The translations under genes and the position numbers were made by a program. DNA of 64,000 bases. Source: Pseudoscleropodium purum. Taxonomy: Eukaryota; Streptophyta; Bryopsida; Hypnales; Brachytheciaceae. Of the stretch, positions 36,790 through 49,489 are shown one piece after another (position 1 is the first letter of the stretch; every line of letters starts with the position of its first letter). Location: contig OZ017795.1 of the NCBI GenBank assembly GCA_963969395.1, forward strand, positions 13,826,001-13,890,000. Direction: 5' to 3'. The notes beneath the pieces are model-generated. The model did no database searches and had not been told where the DNA came from. It saw nothing but the letters and a program-made list of their open reading frames with translations.

Positions 36790-39079
36790 GGAGTATGTGA
36801 AAAGTGTCATTAATTACCTATTATGTGAAAATTAATGGAAACCATCACTTGCAGTAATTGTTCTTGCAATGAAGCAACTAGCAAGGAAAGTGATGCCCAT
36901 AACTATGTAGCCTATGTAGCTATGGGCACCACTTCCCTATCAATTTTAAGACCCATCTTAAGTCAAGTTCATCATAAAATGACAAATTTGACTATGGTGG
37001 GTCTTAAAGTTGAGTTACTAAGACCATATTTCCACTAGTTCTACTAGTACATACCAATTTTTTAAATAACCAATTATTCCACCTAAAGTATACAAAATAA
37101 TCTTCTTGGTGTAGTATGTAGTCTTGAAATTAGGTGCATAGACCTGAAAATTGTAAATATGTGACAAAAAGAATCCAAATCAACATTTTCAAATTTAGAA
37201 TGATCCCTTAATTTTGTTGAAAAATTTGAATGGGAAACTTTCCTTCAAAATACCAACATTGAGCTCTAAAAAGTAAAGATTAGCCATCATCAATTAAGCA
37301 TCACTTGTTGGAAATCATTTGGAGGGGGTGAAAGAAATTTTAAGAATGAATGTTAGAAGGACAAAGTCTCTATTGTACAATGCAATTTAATATCTTTTAT
37401 TATAAATGTTTTTTATTTTCCATTATTTATGAATTAAAAAAATTAATTAATTTCAACAAATTCAATCACAATCATGTTTTTTTTGTAGCTCTTTTAGTCA
37501 TAATCTTTTTTTAGTTTTGGTTGAAGGATGTAAAAATTATATGAAAGTATAAAAAAAAAAAAATACATATCAAATATTACATATACATAATATTTATAAC
37601 GAGTTTGAGACTTTCACCATTGATATGTATTATAATGTAGGTACGCACTACATATATTACTATTTTGTTATTATTTGCCTTCTTATTTTTGTTTGTATTT
37701 ATAAAAATTTACTAATTGAAGATTGGTTTTGTTTGGAGTTTTTTATATTATTTTTGCACCAAAGGCAAATTTTAAGCTAAAAATTGGGATCATCTACAAC
37801 TCTACAATTGGGATTGACATAGAGCTTTTCTATGAAGACAGTTCACTCTACCTCAAACATGCGCTCAAAATCCTTTTTTTTATTAGCATATAGATTTGGA
37901 ATTTTTTTTTTTTTGAGAAACTAGTTGATTGGAAGCTTCACTTTTGAGGGGATTCCCTAGAAATATGAACAACAAAATATTCGTTTCCTTTAAATTTTCT
38001 ATCAACCTATTTTTGAACATATATTTCATTGAAAAAAATTATTTAAAGTTTGGATTTTAGTCACTAAAATTTCATCAAGTACTATAATTTACTAATTTTT
38101 CAACAAACTTATAATGCACTTAATACGACCCCTTTGGAGCAACAAATCAAAAAGTATTTTTTGCAGCAAGCTTTCGTATGAAATTTTCAAAATTTGACTC
38201 CATTCAAAATGCAAACATGAATTGACCCCAAAAATGACTTCATATCTAAAATAAAATTTACTTTAGTCAAACCTAATTATAGCATGTCAAAATAAACATT
38301 ATTTGTATATGATGGGTGGTAGCAAGAGAAACCTATATTTTTTACTTTTTATTAAATATTAATTATTTTTTATGGAATACTTCAAAATTAGAAAAATATA
38401 ATAAAAAATAATAAGAATATAGCATATGTTTAGACCTTCAAAGCTATTGAATTCTAAAAAGATTGAGCATAGAATACTTTTCTTATCAAAAGAACTAAAA
38501 TAGTGCAAAATTTCAAGGAAAGAGTTATTTTATGTTCTAATTTGTAAGTAATATCAAAATAATAAAGTAATAAATAATAAAATTTGGATATTTGTGACAA
38601 TTCTATGCAAATGGTAATTCACTCCAAAACCACCCTGAAAAAATCTATGTCCAAAAATGCATGTAGAAGGAAATTCATTTGTAGAATTAATTGTGCACTA
38701 TATAGAATTAATTTATATTAGAATATTTTTACCATCAATGTAAGCCTACAATGTTCTATTAAATACAAGCTTCAAATTGTTTTAAAATGAATACAAAGGA
38801 ATTATTCCAACTTCCTAAAATTACAAGTGAATCTTACTTTTGAAAATCCATATTGCTTATTAATTTATTTTTAATTGATTAATGATAAAGCATTTGATGT
38901 TTTTAAAATGTTCATCTTCACCTTTACTTTTGGCTTTAATGTGTTATTACTTTCAAAGTCATGCTTGAAAGATCTCTAGAATGTGAAGTGTAATGGAAAA
39001 ATAGCACACGTCAATTTTGCTATCGCCTTGATGTTAGCTAATTGCCAAATATAGATCCTAATCTATCTACAAATTTACA
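36790..39079. other. AT-rich intergenic DNA
   Basis: No gene is visible. Parts resemble R1 in style, but I could not align them or find TTAA termini. Confidence 0.5.
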
Positions 39080-40125
39080 AAATTTTATGTTATTTTTAAT
39101 TCATTACGTGCACTTTAAAGAATCATAATAATTTTATTTCCACCAAAATCCTTTAAAACAAATGTTTGTAGTGAAAAAATTATATGAAAAATTAAAAAAA
39201 ATAATGTTCAATTATAATCAATTATTAAAGACTAAATTAAATGAGATCATGAAAATTTTGAATTTATAGGTTAAAATTTTTAGAATGTGGAAATAAAACT
39301 ATTGCTTGAAAATTTTATACACTATAGCATAAGTCCTTAAAAAGTTAATTCAATAATATAAATATACCATTAACAAATAACTACAAATTAAAAAAATAGA
39401 ATTCATTCATTTTCTACACTATATGAGTGATGTTTGACCATGCAAAAATTGCTTTTTGATATTATGGTAAAGTTAGAGCTTCCAAAGTTTCAATAAATAT
39501 GAAGTAGATTCCAAAGTATTTTTAAGTAAATCTTTTAAACTCTTTTCCAAGGTAATTTATTGCAATGTTGATCATAGCTTGATTTTACAAAAATATAAGA
39601 CAAATGCATTCAAATACTTTTTAATAAATTTATTAATATAGTTCCTATTAATAAATTATCTTAATTTTTGTTTGATCTTTTTGGTATTCTTACAAAGATT
39701 CCATGTCATCTTTTATTATATATTCTTTGGACACTCTATGATAATATATTTATTTTTAAATTATTAATTATAGGTGTACTCAAATTTGATCATAGACTTT
39801 TATGTTTAGAAGGTACATATTGTAGGGGTGGTTTTACAAATAAGGTTACAATTATGTATAATTACTAAATACACAAACCTCTTTAAACTTATCACTTGAG
39901 GTCAATTTGAGAGCTTCATTATACCTAACATATGAATGAAACATTCTTTACCATCCTTATCAAGGTGGTTGAATGATCATGTGATGTTCATTATGTACAT
40001 CATTGAGAGTAACTTTGGTTCAATGAATTCAAATTTGGATTTATTAAGTCTATATATAAACTACAAGGTGCCTTGGCTATGCTTTTATCCTAAAATTTCA
40101 TATTTATGATGAATCTATGACTATT
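39080..40125 (+). repeat. 1.05-kb tandem duplication, copy 1 (intact)
   Basis: This unit is repeated from 40126 onward. Shared landmarks: GCACTTTAAAGAATCATAAT (39112), ATAGAATTCATTCATTTTCT (39397), GATGTTTGACCATGCAAAA (39431), GTTTAGAAGGTA (39804), ACCATCCTTATCAAGG (39950) and TTTGGATTTATTAAG (40034). It keeps uninterrupted versions of two sites where copy 2 has insertions. Confidence 0.8.
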
Positions 40126-40389
40126 CATGAATTTCTTTTTGTTAATTTGAATGCATCTCATGCACTTTGAAGAATCATAATAATATTGTTTTTCCACAAA
40201 AACTCCTAAAAACAAAAGTTTGTAGTAAAAAAAAAAATTAAAATATTAAAAGATAATAGTTACTCAATTATAAAAAGACTAAATAAAACATAATTAAGAA
40301 TATTTGACTTTAGGATGTTTTTTTTTAAATGTTTAAGATGAGGATATAGAATCATTACTTGAAAAATTTAAACACTGCAACCTAGGTCC

Positions 40390-41314
40390 TTAAACCCTCT
40401 AGCCCTAACAACTTTTTGATGATGGAGGATTTCAATGAATTTTCCCTCTTTAATATTTTTTTGCACATGGATGTCCTTGTATTTCTTAAATTTTAATTGT
40501 ACAAAAGCAAAGATTACTTAGTCTAGCATGTGTGGAATTAATTTAAAAAAATATTGACTATTAGATTTTTAGATTATACCAATTTTGGATAATCAACTTT
40601 ATAGGCAAAAAACATAGCTTTGGCAAAAGAAAATTATAAGAAGATGAATAATTGTTTTTTACCCCCACCCCTACCCCCCAATTATATGGAATCTAATGCA
40701 AATGCAGTGTTTTTCATTTTTTTAAATGAATAAAAAAACTCTCTCAAATTTATATGTATATTCAAATAGAAAAAAAAAACTAAAATCAAAACCGACCAAA
40801 TTGGATTAAAAAAAAATTTCATATTTAAATATACATCAATTTTTGAAATTTAACAATTGATATCATTAGCATATTATTTGGAATATCTTCAAAAAAATTT
40901 AATTGTTTCAACTATTTTTATATTTTTAATCACACAAAGTTGAACCTTGTAATTTTAAAATTGCTAAAAAATACAAATTAATTTGTTTTCCTCCATGATT
41001 AATTTTTTGTGAATATTAAAGACTAGAAGTGTCTAAGAAAATGTTTTTTTTCATCCTACTATTTCTTTCATTGTAAAGTGGTTATGTTTGCCCCTTTTTT
41101 CTACTGGATTACATTTTCTAAGTAAAATTTAAAATAATTCTCACATAGAAATTTTGAAAATTAAGAAATGCAACAAGTATTTTAACTTGTTACTCTACAA
41201 GTCCCTAGTTTACAAAATATTGAGATTTGTTTCACCCTACCGAGAATTTGCCATTGAAAATTTGAAGAGGACTCGTTGAAGATTTGTTGTGTACCCTTAG
41301 TCCTTGAGGGGATA
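40390..41314 (+). mobile_element. TTAA-flanked insertion, about 925 bp
   Basis: Copy 1 of the tandem repeat reads AAGTCCTTAAAAAG at this place (39331). Copy 2 reads AGGTCCTTAA at 40384-40393, then the insert beginning ACCCTCTAGCCC, and resumes after CTTGAGGGGATAAAG at about 41315. The paralogous empty site therefore shows a TTAA target, with the right duplicate changed by mutation. Length and end style match R1, though I could not align the interior. Confidence 0.6.
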
Positions 41315-41789
41315 AAGATTTAATTCAATGATATAGATATACGACTAACAAAGAACTTCAAATAAAAAAATAGAATTCATTCATTTTCTACAATATACAA
41401 GTGATGTTTGTCCATGCAAAAGTTGCTCTTTTGATATTTTGCTAAAGCTAGAGCTTTCATAGTTACAAAATATATGATTTGGATTTCCAAGTATTTTTCT
41501 GTAAATCTTCTAGAGTAATTCTATTGTAGTGATGATCATAATTTGATATGGGTGAAAATACAAGACAATTGCATCTAAGAATGTCTTGATAAGTATATCA
41601 ATATGATTTCTATTATTAAGTTACTTAGTTATTGTTTTGACTTTTTTGTTATTTTTACAAAGATTTCATATTACCTTTTATCATATATTCTTTGGATACC
41701 TTACATATAACATATGATTTTTAAAAGTATTATTCATAGGTATATTCAAATTTGATCATTCATAGATCTTTATGTTTAGAAGGTATATA

Positions 41790-42355
41790 GGATGTCTTTT
41801 GAATGGATAGTGAGAGAATGTGAATCTTAAAGAAAAACAAAATCATTTTCAAAGGGGTACATGTGGCATTCAACAATTGGCCATTGAACTTTTCCAAAAA
41901 TGTAAAAGGGGTACATGTGTTACTTTGCCATTGGCTAGAAAATTGATATGAGTACATGTGACATACCCCAAATCTATATTTGTATTTCTATGACATATGC
42001 TTCACCTCCAAACAACATAGGACAATGTATGTTTCTATGGCCATATGTGTATATGTGTGTCTATATATGTGTGTGTGTGTCTGTCTCTCTATCTATCTAT
42101 ATATATATCATGTGTATTCTATGTGTATTTTATGTATATTTCATATATTGTACATATTTTGTATTTTGTATGTATCTTATATATCCATATCTATGTCTGT
42201 ATCCATATTATTTATTTTTCAAAATCAATAGCATTGGAAGAGGGGATTTTTTTATTACTAGATCAATGGCTTTCAATTTTTACAAGTGGGAGTGCGTTAA
42301 TTGTAACTTGAACTTAAATGCATCATTACATGGGATAGCATGAGATAGTGTAAGT
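41790..42355 (+). mobile_element. R3 family insertion, about 566 bp
   Basis: The element splits copy 2 of the tandem repeat between GTTTAGAAGGTA (41775) and TTTTACAAACAAGG (about 42366). It carries three GTACATGTG words spaced about 45-55 bp (41857-41960) and a CT/TG/TA simple-sequence core (42043-42200). A related inverted copy lies at 17530-17900. Its left end TCTTTTGAATGGATAGTGAG also resembles the inverted edge at 48820-48850. Frames through the core are low-complexity, not genes. Confidence 0.65.
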
Positions 42356-42670
42356 TATAAAAGTTGATTTTACAAACAAGGTTACAATCATGTACAATTT
42401 ATACAAACCTCTTTAATCTTATCACTAGAGGTTGACTCGAGAACTTTATTAATTATACCTACCTAACATATAAATGGTGCATTGTCTACCATCCTTATCA
42501 AGGTCGTTGAATGTTCATGTCATGATCCTTATATGTATCATTGAGAGTGACTTTGGTTCAATGAATCCATATTTGGATTTATTAAGCCTATATATAAACT
42601 ACCAAGTGTCTTCCTAAGCTTTTACTATGAAGTTACATATGTATGATGAATCCATGTCCCTTCATATTTA

Positions 42671-43737
42671 ATCTTTCTTACAACATCATTGTTTATTCAA
42701 ATGATTATGTACATACAAATTAATAGGAATTGCTACACCTTCACTTCTCCCCATCCTCAACCCTCAAAGAATGAACACATAGCACTCTTTCTTTGAATCA
42801 TAGAGGGCCCATTCTCTAAAGGTTGAAATTTTTTTTCCTTCTCCTCTCAAGATGAAGTCGTACAAATAAAATTTGCACACAAAGTGTCTTTCTCAGAGAA
42901 AATGTACCAGCCCCCATACACATGCATATAATAGTGAAAGTGATCATGTAAAAAAGTTTGGAAGGTACTCTAGAATGTCATTTTTTTAAAGGTTTGATTG
43001 GCATGTACCTGTAACTCCTTCAAATTTTAAGATTTTGAACCAACACTTTCAGGAGCGAAAAGACCCCCCCCACTTTCTTCTTGAAAAAGAGGCCATGCAT
43101 TCCACAAGCCCCAGTACCAAATAATGGTTTCCCTTTGAAGGCATCAATTGGGGCAAATAATGTTAGGCAAAGCCCAGGAGGGGTTGACCGACTGCAAAGC
43201 CCAGCCCAATTGTGTATGAAAAAAGCAGGTTGGGTTTGTCCCTAATAACGGACTGGGAGATCAGTCAATTGGGGCCAAGGGAGGGGAGGGCCGGGGTGTA
43301 TTATTATTTATTATTATGATGATCATGATCATGAGGAGGCAGGTTCTCAGGGCAATGATCGTTGGAAGGGGCCCCGGAAAGGGCCACATGGGGGTTGCAT
43401 CCCCAGTAGCTGCCCATGGTTACCCTCGCTAATAATTCCATCAACTGATTAGGGATCTCCCCAATTGAAGAAATAGTCAAAAAGGGGCAGGCCCTGCCCT
43501 GCCCTACCAAGGTTACTTCAATGACAAAGGATGCATGAATTTGGAATTAATCATGGAGTGGACTTTCATTTTGGCACTGGAACTGAACCTTTTGGGGGAG
43601 GATAACTAAGGAAAGGGGGTTCTCGGTGTGCCCCAAAATTTGGGAGAAAACTCAGATTTTGGAACTCACAAAGTGGAACATGTGAGCCCCCTCCCTGGGC
43701 AAGTTTTGTGCTAATTCAAGCAAAGCAACAAGACAAC
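42671..43737. other. Gene-free stretch with G-rich tract
   Basis: No gene. At 43271-43296 five G-tracts of three or four are closely spaced and could fold into a G-quadruplex. The part after 43.0 kb is less AT-rich than its flanks. Confidence 0.5.
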
Positions 43738-44557
43738 TTAACCCCTGACTCCCTGAGCAACCATATATGGTCAATCTAATACAAGCAATTAAATTGCTTC
43801 GACTGTTCTAAAATTTGGACAGGGGGCAATATTGTGAAGGTTAACTATTGAAAACTTTCATTTTTCATTAAAAAAAAAAGGTATATCTTTGATTGTTAAG
43901 AGGTCTCCAAAGCCATATATATGGCCATTAGTAAAAGAGTAAAGCTTGCTAGTTTTACTTCATTGTTTCTCAATTTTTAGCAAAGTTTGTTGGTTTCACT
44001 TGATTTGAGACTTGAAAACTTGTATTTATCCATTTGCTTTGAAAATGGTCCCAATGGAAAAAGTAAAGTGTTTTCATGATTTTCACAATTGAAAATTTAA
44101 ACATGCAAGTGCTGATTTGGAGTTATTTGTAATTTATACTTATAAAAAAAATTACATTTCAACAACTGCAAGGTGGATTGTGCAATGAATTTAATGGCTT
44201 TACATGTGAAATTAAGTTTTTTGAAAGTGTATTTTAGTGTACTAACACAATTTGTAATTGTTCATTTCACCTCTAATCCCAAAAAACTTTTTATGTGCAA
44301 ATTTATAAAACATCGTGGGGAGGGCAACATACTCAAAAAAAAAAATGTATATTTCTCTTGTTATAATCTCACAAATCTTATGCGATTTTGCACTCAAAAA
44401 TTGGTATGCATGATAGTAAGCAAGCTCTTTAAACATCCACACGGTTAGATTTTGGAAAAAAAAAAAAAAAAATTCTTCATTGGCCCTAACTGTAAGCCCA
44501 TTATCTTTTTTTTATAGTCAAAACACAATTGAAAAGGCTTGGGCATTTAGGGATTAA
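43738..44557 (+). mobile_element. Possible R1-type element, 820 bp
   Basis: The right end GGGCATTTAGGGATTAA is nearly identical to that of the copy ending at 50686. The best left end is TTAACCCCTGACTCCC at 43738, which matches less well, and the interior does not align with other R1 copies. The pairing of ends is uncertain. Confidence 0.35.
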
Positions 44558-44864
44558 TAAGCTTCACCAATTGTCTTGCTAGGGTGGATAAGCAAGAAAG
44601 GAGGAGTTGAAGTTTCACTCATATTGGTGAACATTCCCATTGGTAGAGACTATTTATCTTGAGAGAATACGTGTGAATTTCTACATATCCCTCCCCACCC
44701 ACCAAATCCACATGAAAATGCAATAGCTATTTTCAATTGTAGAACCCCCTATAAAGTTTTTCCAATAGTCGATACGTGTAAGGAGGCCCTAAAGATAGTC
44801 TACTCTTAAAGTCACCATTTAAAAGCTAATTGCTTTTTTGAGAGAGCTAAACTCTTTGTGAAAT

Positions 44865-45060
44865 AATTTTCAGTAAATTTTTGTAGGAAGAAAGATGGAA
44901 TTTGCATCTAGTCCAAGTCATTTCATATTTTTTGGATCTCACAGAAATTAATTACAAATTTTTTAAGTTGAAATGTAATGATCACTAGAAGCAACCACCT
45001 CCTTAAATGTATATGGTTGGTACATTGAAGAAAGCAAAATGTACCTTTGTGCCGTGTTTG
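44865..45060 (+). repeat. R2 family fragment
   Basis: GGAAGAAAGATGGAATTTGC, CATCTAGTCCAAGTCATTTC and TGGTACATTGAAGAAAGC parallel 32165-32315 in the same order. Confidence 0.6.
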
Positions 45061-45094
45061 TTGAATTTAGAGCATGTTTGCTTTTAGAGCAAAT

Positions 45095-45215
45095 TACGTT
45101 AAGCCCCATGGACTTAGACAATGAATTCCATCCTTGATGCTTAACATTTGGGTTTGAACTTGTAACCACGTTAGTAGTGTTCCAAGTTCCAAGCCATTGA
45201 ACCAAAGTTGCAGGT
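45095..45215 (-). mobile_element. SINE-like element with Pol III boxes
   Basis: On the - strand an A-box TGGTTCAATGG (45204-45194) is followed 33 bases later by a B-box AGTTCAAACCC (45160-45150). These match the tRNA-type internal promoter consensus except for the first B-box base. Spacing and distance from the presumed 5' end (about 45215) suit a tRNA-derived SINE. The region between does not fold as a functional tRNA. The 3' end and target duplication are not resolved. Confidence 0.5.
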
Positions 45216-45692
45216 GTGTTTCAAAGCTAAGAACATTAAAAAAACTCCAAATCATCAATATAAGAGTCAATTTTATATTATTGTACTATATGATTTTTTC
45301 TAGAGTTGAATTGGAAGTAAAAAGGGAGGTAAAAAAAGGATTCTATTTTCTCTTAGCATGCATTATAGGACAATATATGAATGAATTTGATTGTTTTTTA
45401 AGTGTTGAAATCAAGTGTATTCAAAATTGACTCTAAATTTGTGGCTACAATGTGCCGTTTGTCTAAGTCTTGAGTCTAGTTAAACTTGCACGTAGAACAT
45501 TCTACAAAATGTGATTTTATCTTGGACTTTGTTGTACTCTCATTTTTGCAACGAAGTCAATTTTTTCATTTGCTAAATAAACCAAACCAAAAATAGACCC
45601 TATATTTTTTCAAATCAAGGTTGTATATTTTAAGTATGAAAATGTAGGTGTTTTTAAAAAAAAAATCAGTCGCAATTAGGTGTATATACATA

Positions 45693-45960
45693 TACTCTCT
45701 TGAACACTAAAGTAGGAGGCTCATAAGTCGACCACTTAAGCATTGAAACTGAATTTTGGGCAGGTAAAACTTCTCACAATATTTATCAATAGATTTTCCT
45801 TGGAAGATAAGAGGAATTGGCATCTAATCCAAGTTGTTTCATATTTTTTGGATTATTTCTGATTTAGTTATGAATTTTCAAACAAGAAGTGTCGTAGGTC
45901 CCTATTTGTGATCCTAGGTCTTTCATAAAGTGTTCAGTGCAACTTCTAAAGAGAAATGGG
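45693..45960 (+). repeat. R2 family copy
   Basis: It begins near CACTAAAGTAGGAGGCTC and includes GAGGAATTGGCATCTAATCC, AGTTGTTTCATATTTTTTGG and GGTCCCTATTTGTGA. It is the best-preserved R2 copy, shared with 32083-32419 (+) and 49180-49440 (-). Confidence 0.65.
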
Positions 45961-46958
45961 AAAAAGCAAGGAGACTGGTTGGCTCTTGCAATAATGAATA
46001 ATATTTTGTCTCGATTTTCTAATGACTATGGAGGTCAATTTTAGAACCACCTCCAATCCATTCCAGTGCCATTTATAGGGGCGGTTCAAAATGCCCTAGC
46101 GGAGTTCAAGCCTCCTAACCTTAGTAGCTGGATTTCATTGCTTCTCCTTGTCAAATTGAATTCCCACATTACTTACTATGGTTGTTGTCCGACCAAGTAT
46201 TCTAAATGCACCTCCTATCTACGAATGAGTGACATGTTGCTTGAAATATCTATTACTCTCAATGATGAGTTGGGTGAGATTAAATTATGGCTTTAAGAAT
46301 AGACTACCTTAATGCCCAACTTTACACGGCTCAAGGAAACCAACAATTTTATGCTGAAACCCAAGCCCAAGTATGGGATGAATGAAACCTTCAAATGTAG
46401 TAGCCCACCAGCTTGCACTGCAAACTGGACTGTATAAATCATCATAAGATGACCTGAAGAAGATGGATGATACCACCCCATGGAAAATGAAAAAGTACTA
46501 CGGACGGACCGATAGAAAAGTGAAATAATCAATGAACAATTATAAAAACAAGAATAATGTGACCGTAAGTGAGGCTCTGTTTGTCCTAGGTAAATTACAA
46601 TATTAGTTTAGGATAAATGTCAAAATTGCCCCCTATTTTGTGCTGCTTAAATTTTGTATTTCATCGGAACACTTGGCTAATTTGGGGTTTTTGACTGCAA
46701 ATATGAATTCAGAATTTGCAAATTTGATCGTATGTGGCAAATGAAATATTTCAGCGTTTTCTAAAGGGTAAAACACGGGGCATTAAAGGGGTCAATCCTC
46801 CATGGCCTAGTCAGTAGATGCCATATTTACGTAAGTCCCTTAGTGTCCTTTGGTCAGAGCCAAAAATCAACAAATTAAAAATGAATGAAAACCAACCCAC
46901 CAACACTCATCAAATAGTGGTCTTTGTGTGAAATTGTTTGAAATTGAGATTCCATTCT
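45961..46958. other. Gene-free stretch
   Basis: An open frame at 46066-46296 has no recognised motif. No bounded repeat is seen. Confidence 0.5.
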
Positions 46959-47592
46959 TTAACCCCTAAGTGCCCCCAAGGCACCAGATTTTGGTGTTTT
47001 GAAAATTTTGAAGTTAAGCAAAATCCAACCAAATTTTTATTTTTAGTAGTTTATATTTTTGGATAATTTTTTTTTGAAGTCTAGTTTTAGGATCAAAAAA
47101 TTGATCTTAAAAATGAAGGATTATGATTTTTTTATTCAAGATTTTGTGGAAGGATACCCATTGCAGTCTTGACTTCCTATAGTGTTGAGGGCTCTTGGAA
47201 ATGAGCCTCAAATACACTAGATCTTGGAGAAAAAATCACATTAAAAATTCATTAAAAAAAATTGTAGAATAGATTTTGAAAAACTGTAAATTGATTGGGG
47301 TTGTGCATGCTAGGCTCTACAACCTCATATTTTTTTTAGATTTGACATACAAAAAGAGAACTGAAAATTTTTCATAGTTTTAGCACCCTCATGATCAAAC
47401 ATTATAATCTTTCAATCTATAAGTGATATTGTTATGTTTTCTTTTCCTATGTGATCTCTAACATGTCTAGTTTGAATTTGTACGGCTACAATTCAAAAGA
47501 AATTGGTACAACTTATGAAAATGTTGACTTTTTGTTGAATTTAGAGCAAATTTCCAGAGGCTCAAAGCAGGCCTTGGGCACTTAGGGGTTAA
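46959..47592 (+). mobile_element. R1-short copy, 634 bp, near-perfect termini
   Basis: The left end TTAACCCCTAAGTGCCC (46959) is exactly mirrored at the right end (TTAA 47589-47592), after which both arms read AAGGC except for two extra C on the left. The interior matches 50037-50686 throughout (for example ACCCATTGCAGTCTTGACTT and CACTAGATCTTGGAGAAAAA). It is non-coding. Confidence 0.85.
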
Positions 47593-48239
47593 AAAAAATT
47601 TGTTTGAGATCAATCCAATCTAGGAGTCAGTCATGACAAAGATCACACTCAGCTCCTTCAATTCCCTCCTTTTACATAACTGTCTACTGTTGGTACCCTT
47701 AAATAGAGGAATAAATCAACTCTAAAGGTTTTTTTATTTTACAAATGTCATGAAATTGTACTACACTTCTGCCTATACATAGAAATTCATAAAGAATATA
47801 CATCATGTTTTTCTGGGAATTTTAATTAAAACGTAGTTAATCAGTTAATGCTATTATTGTCCTCAATTTTTTTTGGAAATTTGATATGATTGTGTGAATT
47901 GAGAGCTAGTGAGGGTCATTTACCATGCTCCAATAATTCATCACGCAAAGGCTTCAAGTGGCCTGATATTCAAAATGACTGAAATTTCAAAATCAATGAG
48001 AGGGTGAATCAATGTTCAAAATCAATATTATGTTCATGAGGGAAGGGACTCATGGCATTTGAGGGGGGTGGGGGTGGGGGGCTTGAAATTCAAGTCCACT
48101 GCAAGATTCAAAGCCTGCTGGCTGGGCAGAGTCATGTGAACCTCTGAACAAAGAGGGATGCAAATCAATCAATCAAAGTTTATTGTTGGTCTTAAAAAAA
48201 GTTTGTTGTTGTTCACCACACAAAGTAATGTATGGTAAA
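47593..48239. other. Gene-free stretch with G-run
   Basis: No gene. At 48061-48082 three tracts of five or six G are separated by single T. Confidence 0.55.
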
Positions 48240-48309
48240 TTAGTGTGCTCTAAAATCGACCCTCTTCTTCAAACCATCTTCTAGGTGGCTCAAAAATGGA
48301 TACACGATG

Positions 48310-48853
48310 GATTATCCACTCAAAAGATGGCTCCCTCAGGTTTGCATTAGTTGCGCCCCCCCTCCTCTCTCTCAAAAAATTTACAGGTAGTTTATTTATT
48401 TATTTTTTAAATGCATACCTTTGAAATTGCCATTGATTTCTCAAAAAATCACAAACCATTGATCTTATAAGATTTAATCTGAGTTGTCCAAATATGAAAT
48501 AAGAAATGAATACCAGATACATATATAATACATGATATAAATACGAGATGAATATAGAATACGGATACAAATATAGTACTAGATATGAATATAGTACCAG
48601 ATATGGATGTGGGATGAATATTGAATATGAATACTAGATACAAATATAGTATTGGATACGGAAGGAATTATCCCATATTGATTGTCTCCTATGTTGGTTT
48701 TTGAACATTACAAGAAGGGGGAGAGGGGATTGCAAATGAAAATTTTAAAATCTTTGAAATCCAAAAATGAGCTCCAAAATGGAGTCACTTTTAGGTGGAT
48801 AGTGGGTACCTTTCCTCACTATCCACCTATCCACTCAAAAGATGCCTCCTCTT
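48310..48853. repeat. Segment flanked by 20-bp direct repeats with ATA-rich minisatellite core
   Basis: ATCCACTCAAAAGATGGCTC (48320) recurs with one change at about 48830 as ATCCACTCAAAAGATGCCTC. Between them, 48500-48660 is an array of words such as GATATGAATATAGTACCA. The right edge is the inverted form of the R3 left edge at 41796. It may be an R3 relative. Confidence 0.5.
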
Positions 48854-49179
48854 AGAGCATGGATACGTGATATATAATATGATGGACTATTGATTATGTC
48901 AAAGAAGAGGAACAGTTGGTTCATTGTTTTCCAATGGATGGTTCATACTTTTCTAAAGGTCGGTTTAAGAGTCATAGCTAGTCCATTTCTAATTAAGTGG
49001 ATAGGTATTCATTAATTTTTTCAAAATGAGAATTGGCAAGCCAATTACCTTCTTACATATGCTAAAAATTATAAAATAATAATTAACTCAAGCTTCCATT
49101 CAAGTTTCAATGAAGGTCGCATTTAGGAACCTTCTCTATTACATTTTGCATGCCTCAATGCTTGTTTTTGGTAAAGTCA
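48854..49179. other. AT-rich spacer
   Basis: Nothing recognisable. Confidence 0.5.
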
Positions 49180-49440
49180 TCTCTTTTTTCAGACCATTTA
49201 AAAGTGGGTTTTGCAAAGGCTACAAGTCACAAATAGGGACCTATGACAAAATTCTTTAAAAATTCATAACTAATTCATTGTAGCTCTAAAAAATATGAAA
49301 CCACTTGGGCTAGATTCCGCATCAATTCCTCTTCAAGTAAAAAATAATGAAAAATATTTTCAAGCATCTGAAAACCATCAAAAAGACCCAACAGCCCTTA
49401 AAGTATTGCTTTTAGAGCCACCTATCTACTTTTCACTACT
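49180..49440 (-). repeat. R2 family copy, inverted
   Basis: TCACAAATAGGGACCTATGA, AAAAATATGAAACCACTTGG and CATCAATTCCTCTTCAAG are reverse complements of the R2 words at 45793-45940. Confidence 0.65.
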
Positions 49441-49489
49441 GGCAGTCTAACACCTCCACCAAAGATTTTGTGTCACAAAAAATTTAGAA

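Larger units (their letters stand above)
40126..42670 (+). repeat. 1.05-kb tandem duplication, copy 2 (two insertions)
   Basis: The landmarks of copy 1 recur in order at 40166, 41370, 41405, 41775, 42490 and 42572. Removing the insertions at 40390-41314 and about 41790-42355 leaves about 1.05 kb, the same length as copy 1. The insertions therefore came after the duplication. Confidence 0.8.

Noticed and set aside
41948..42343. Open frames rich in Tyr, Ile and Cys over the 42-kb simple sequence
   Set aside because: They are translations of the TG/TA/CT simple-sequence core of the R3 insertion in three frames.
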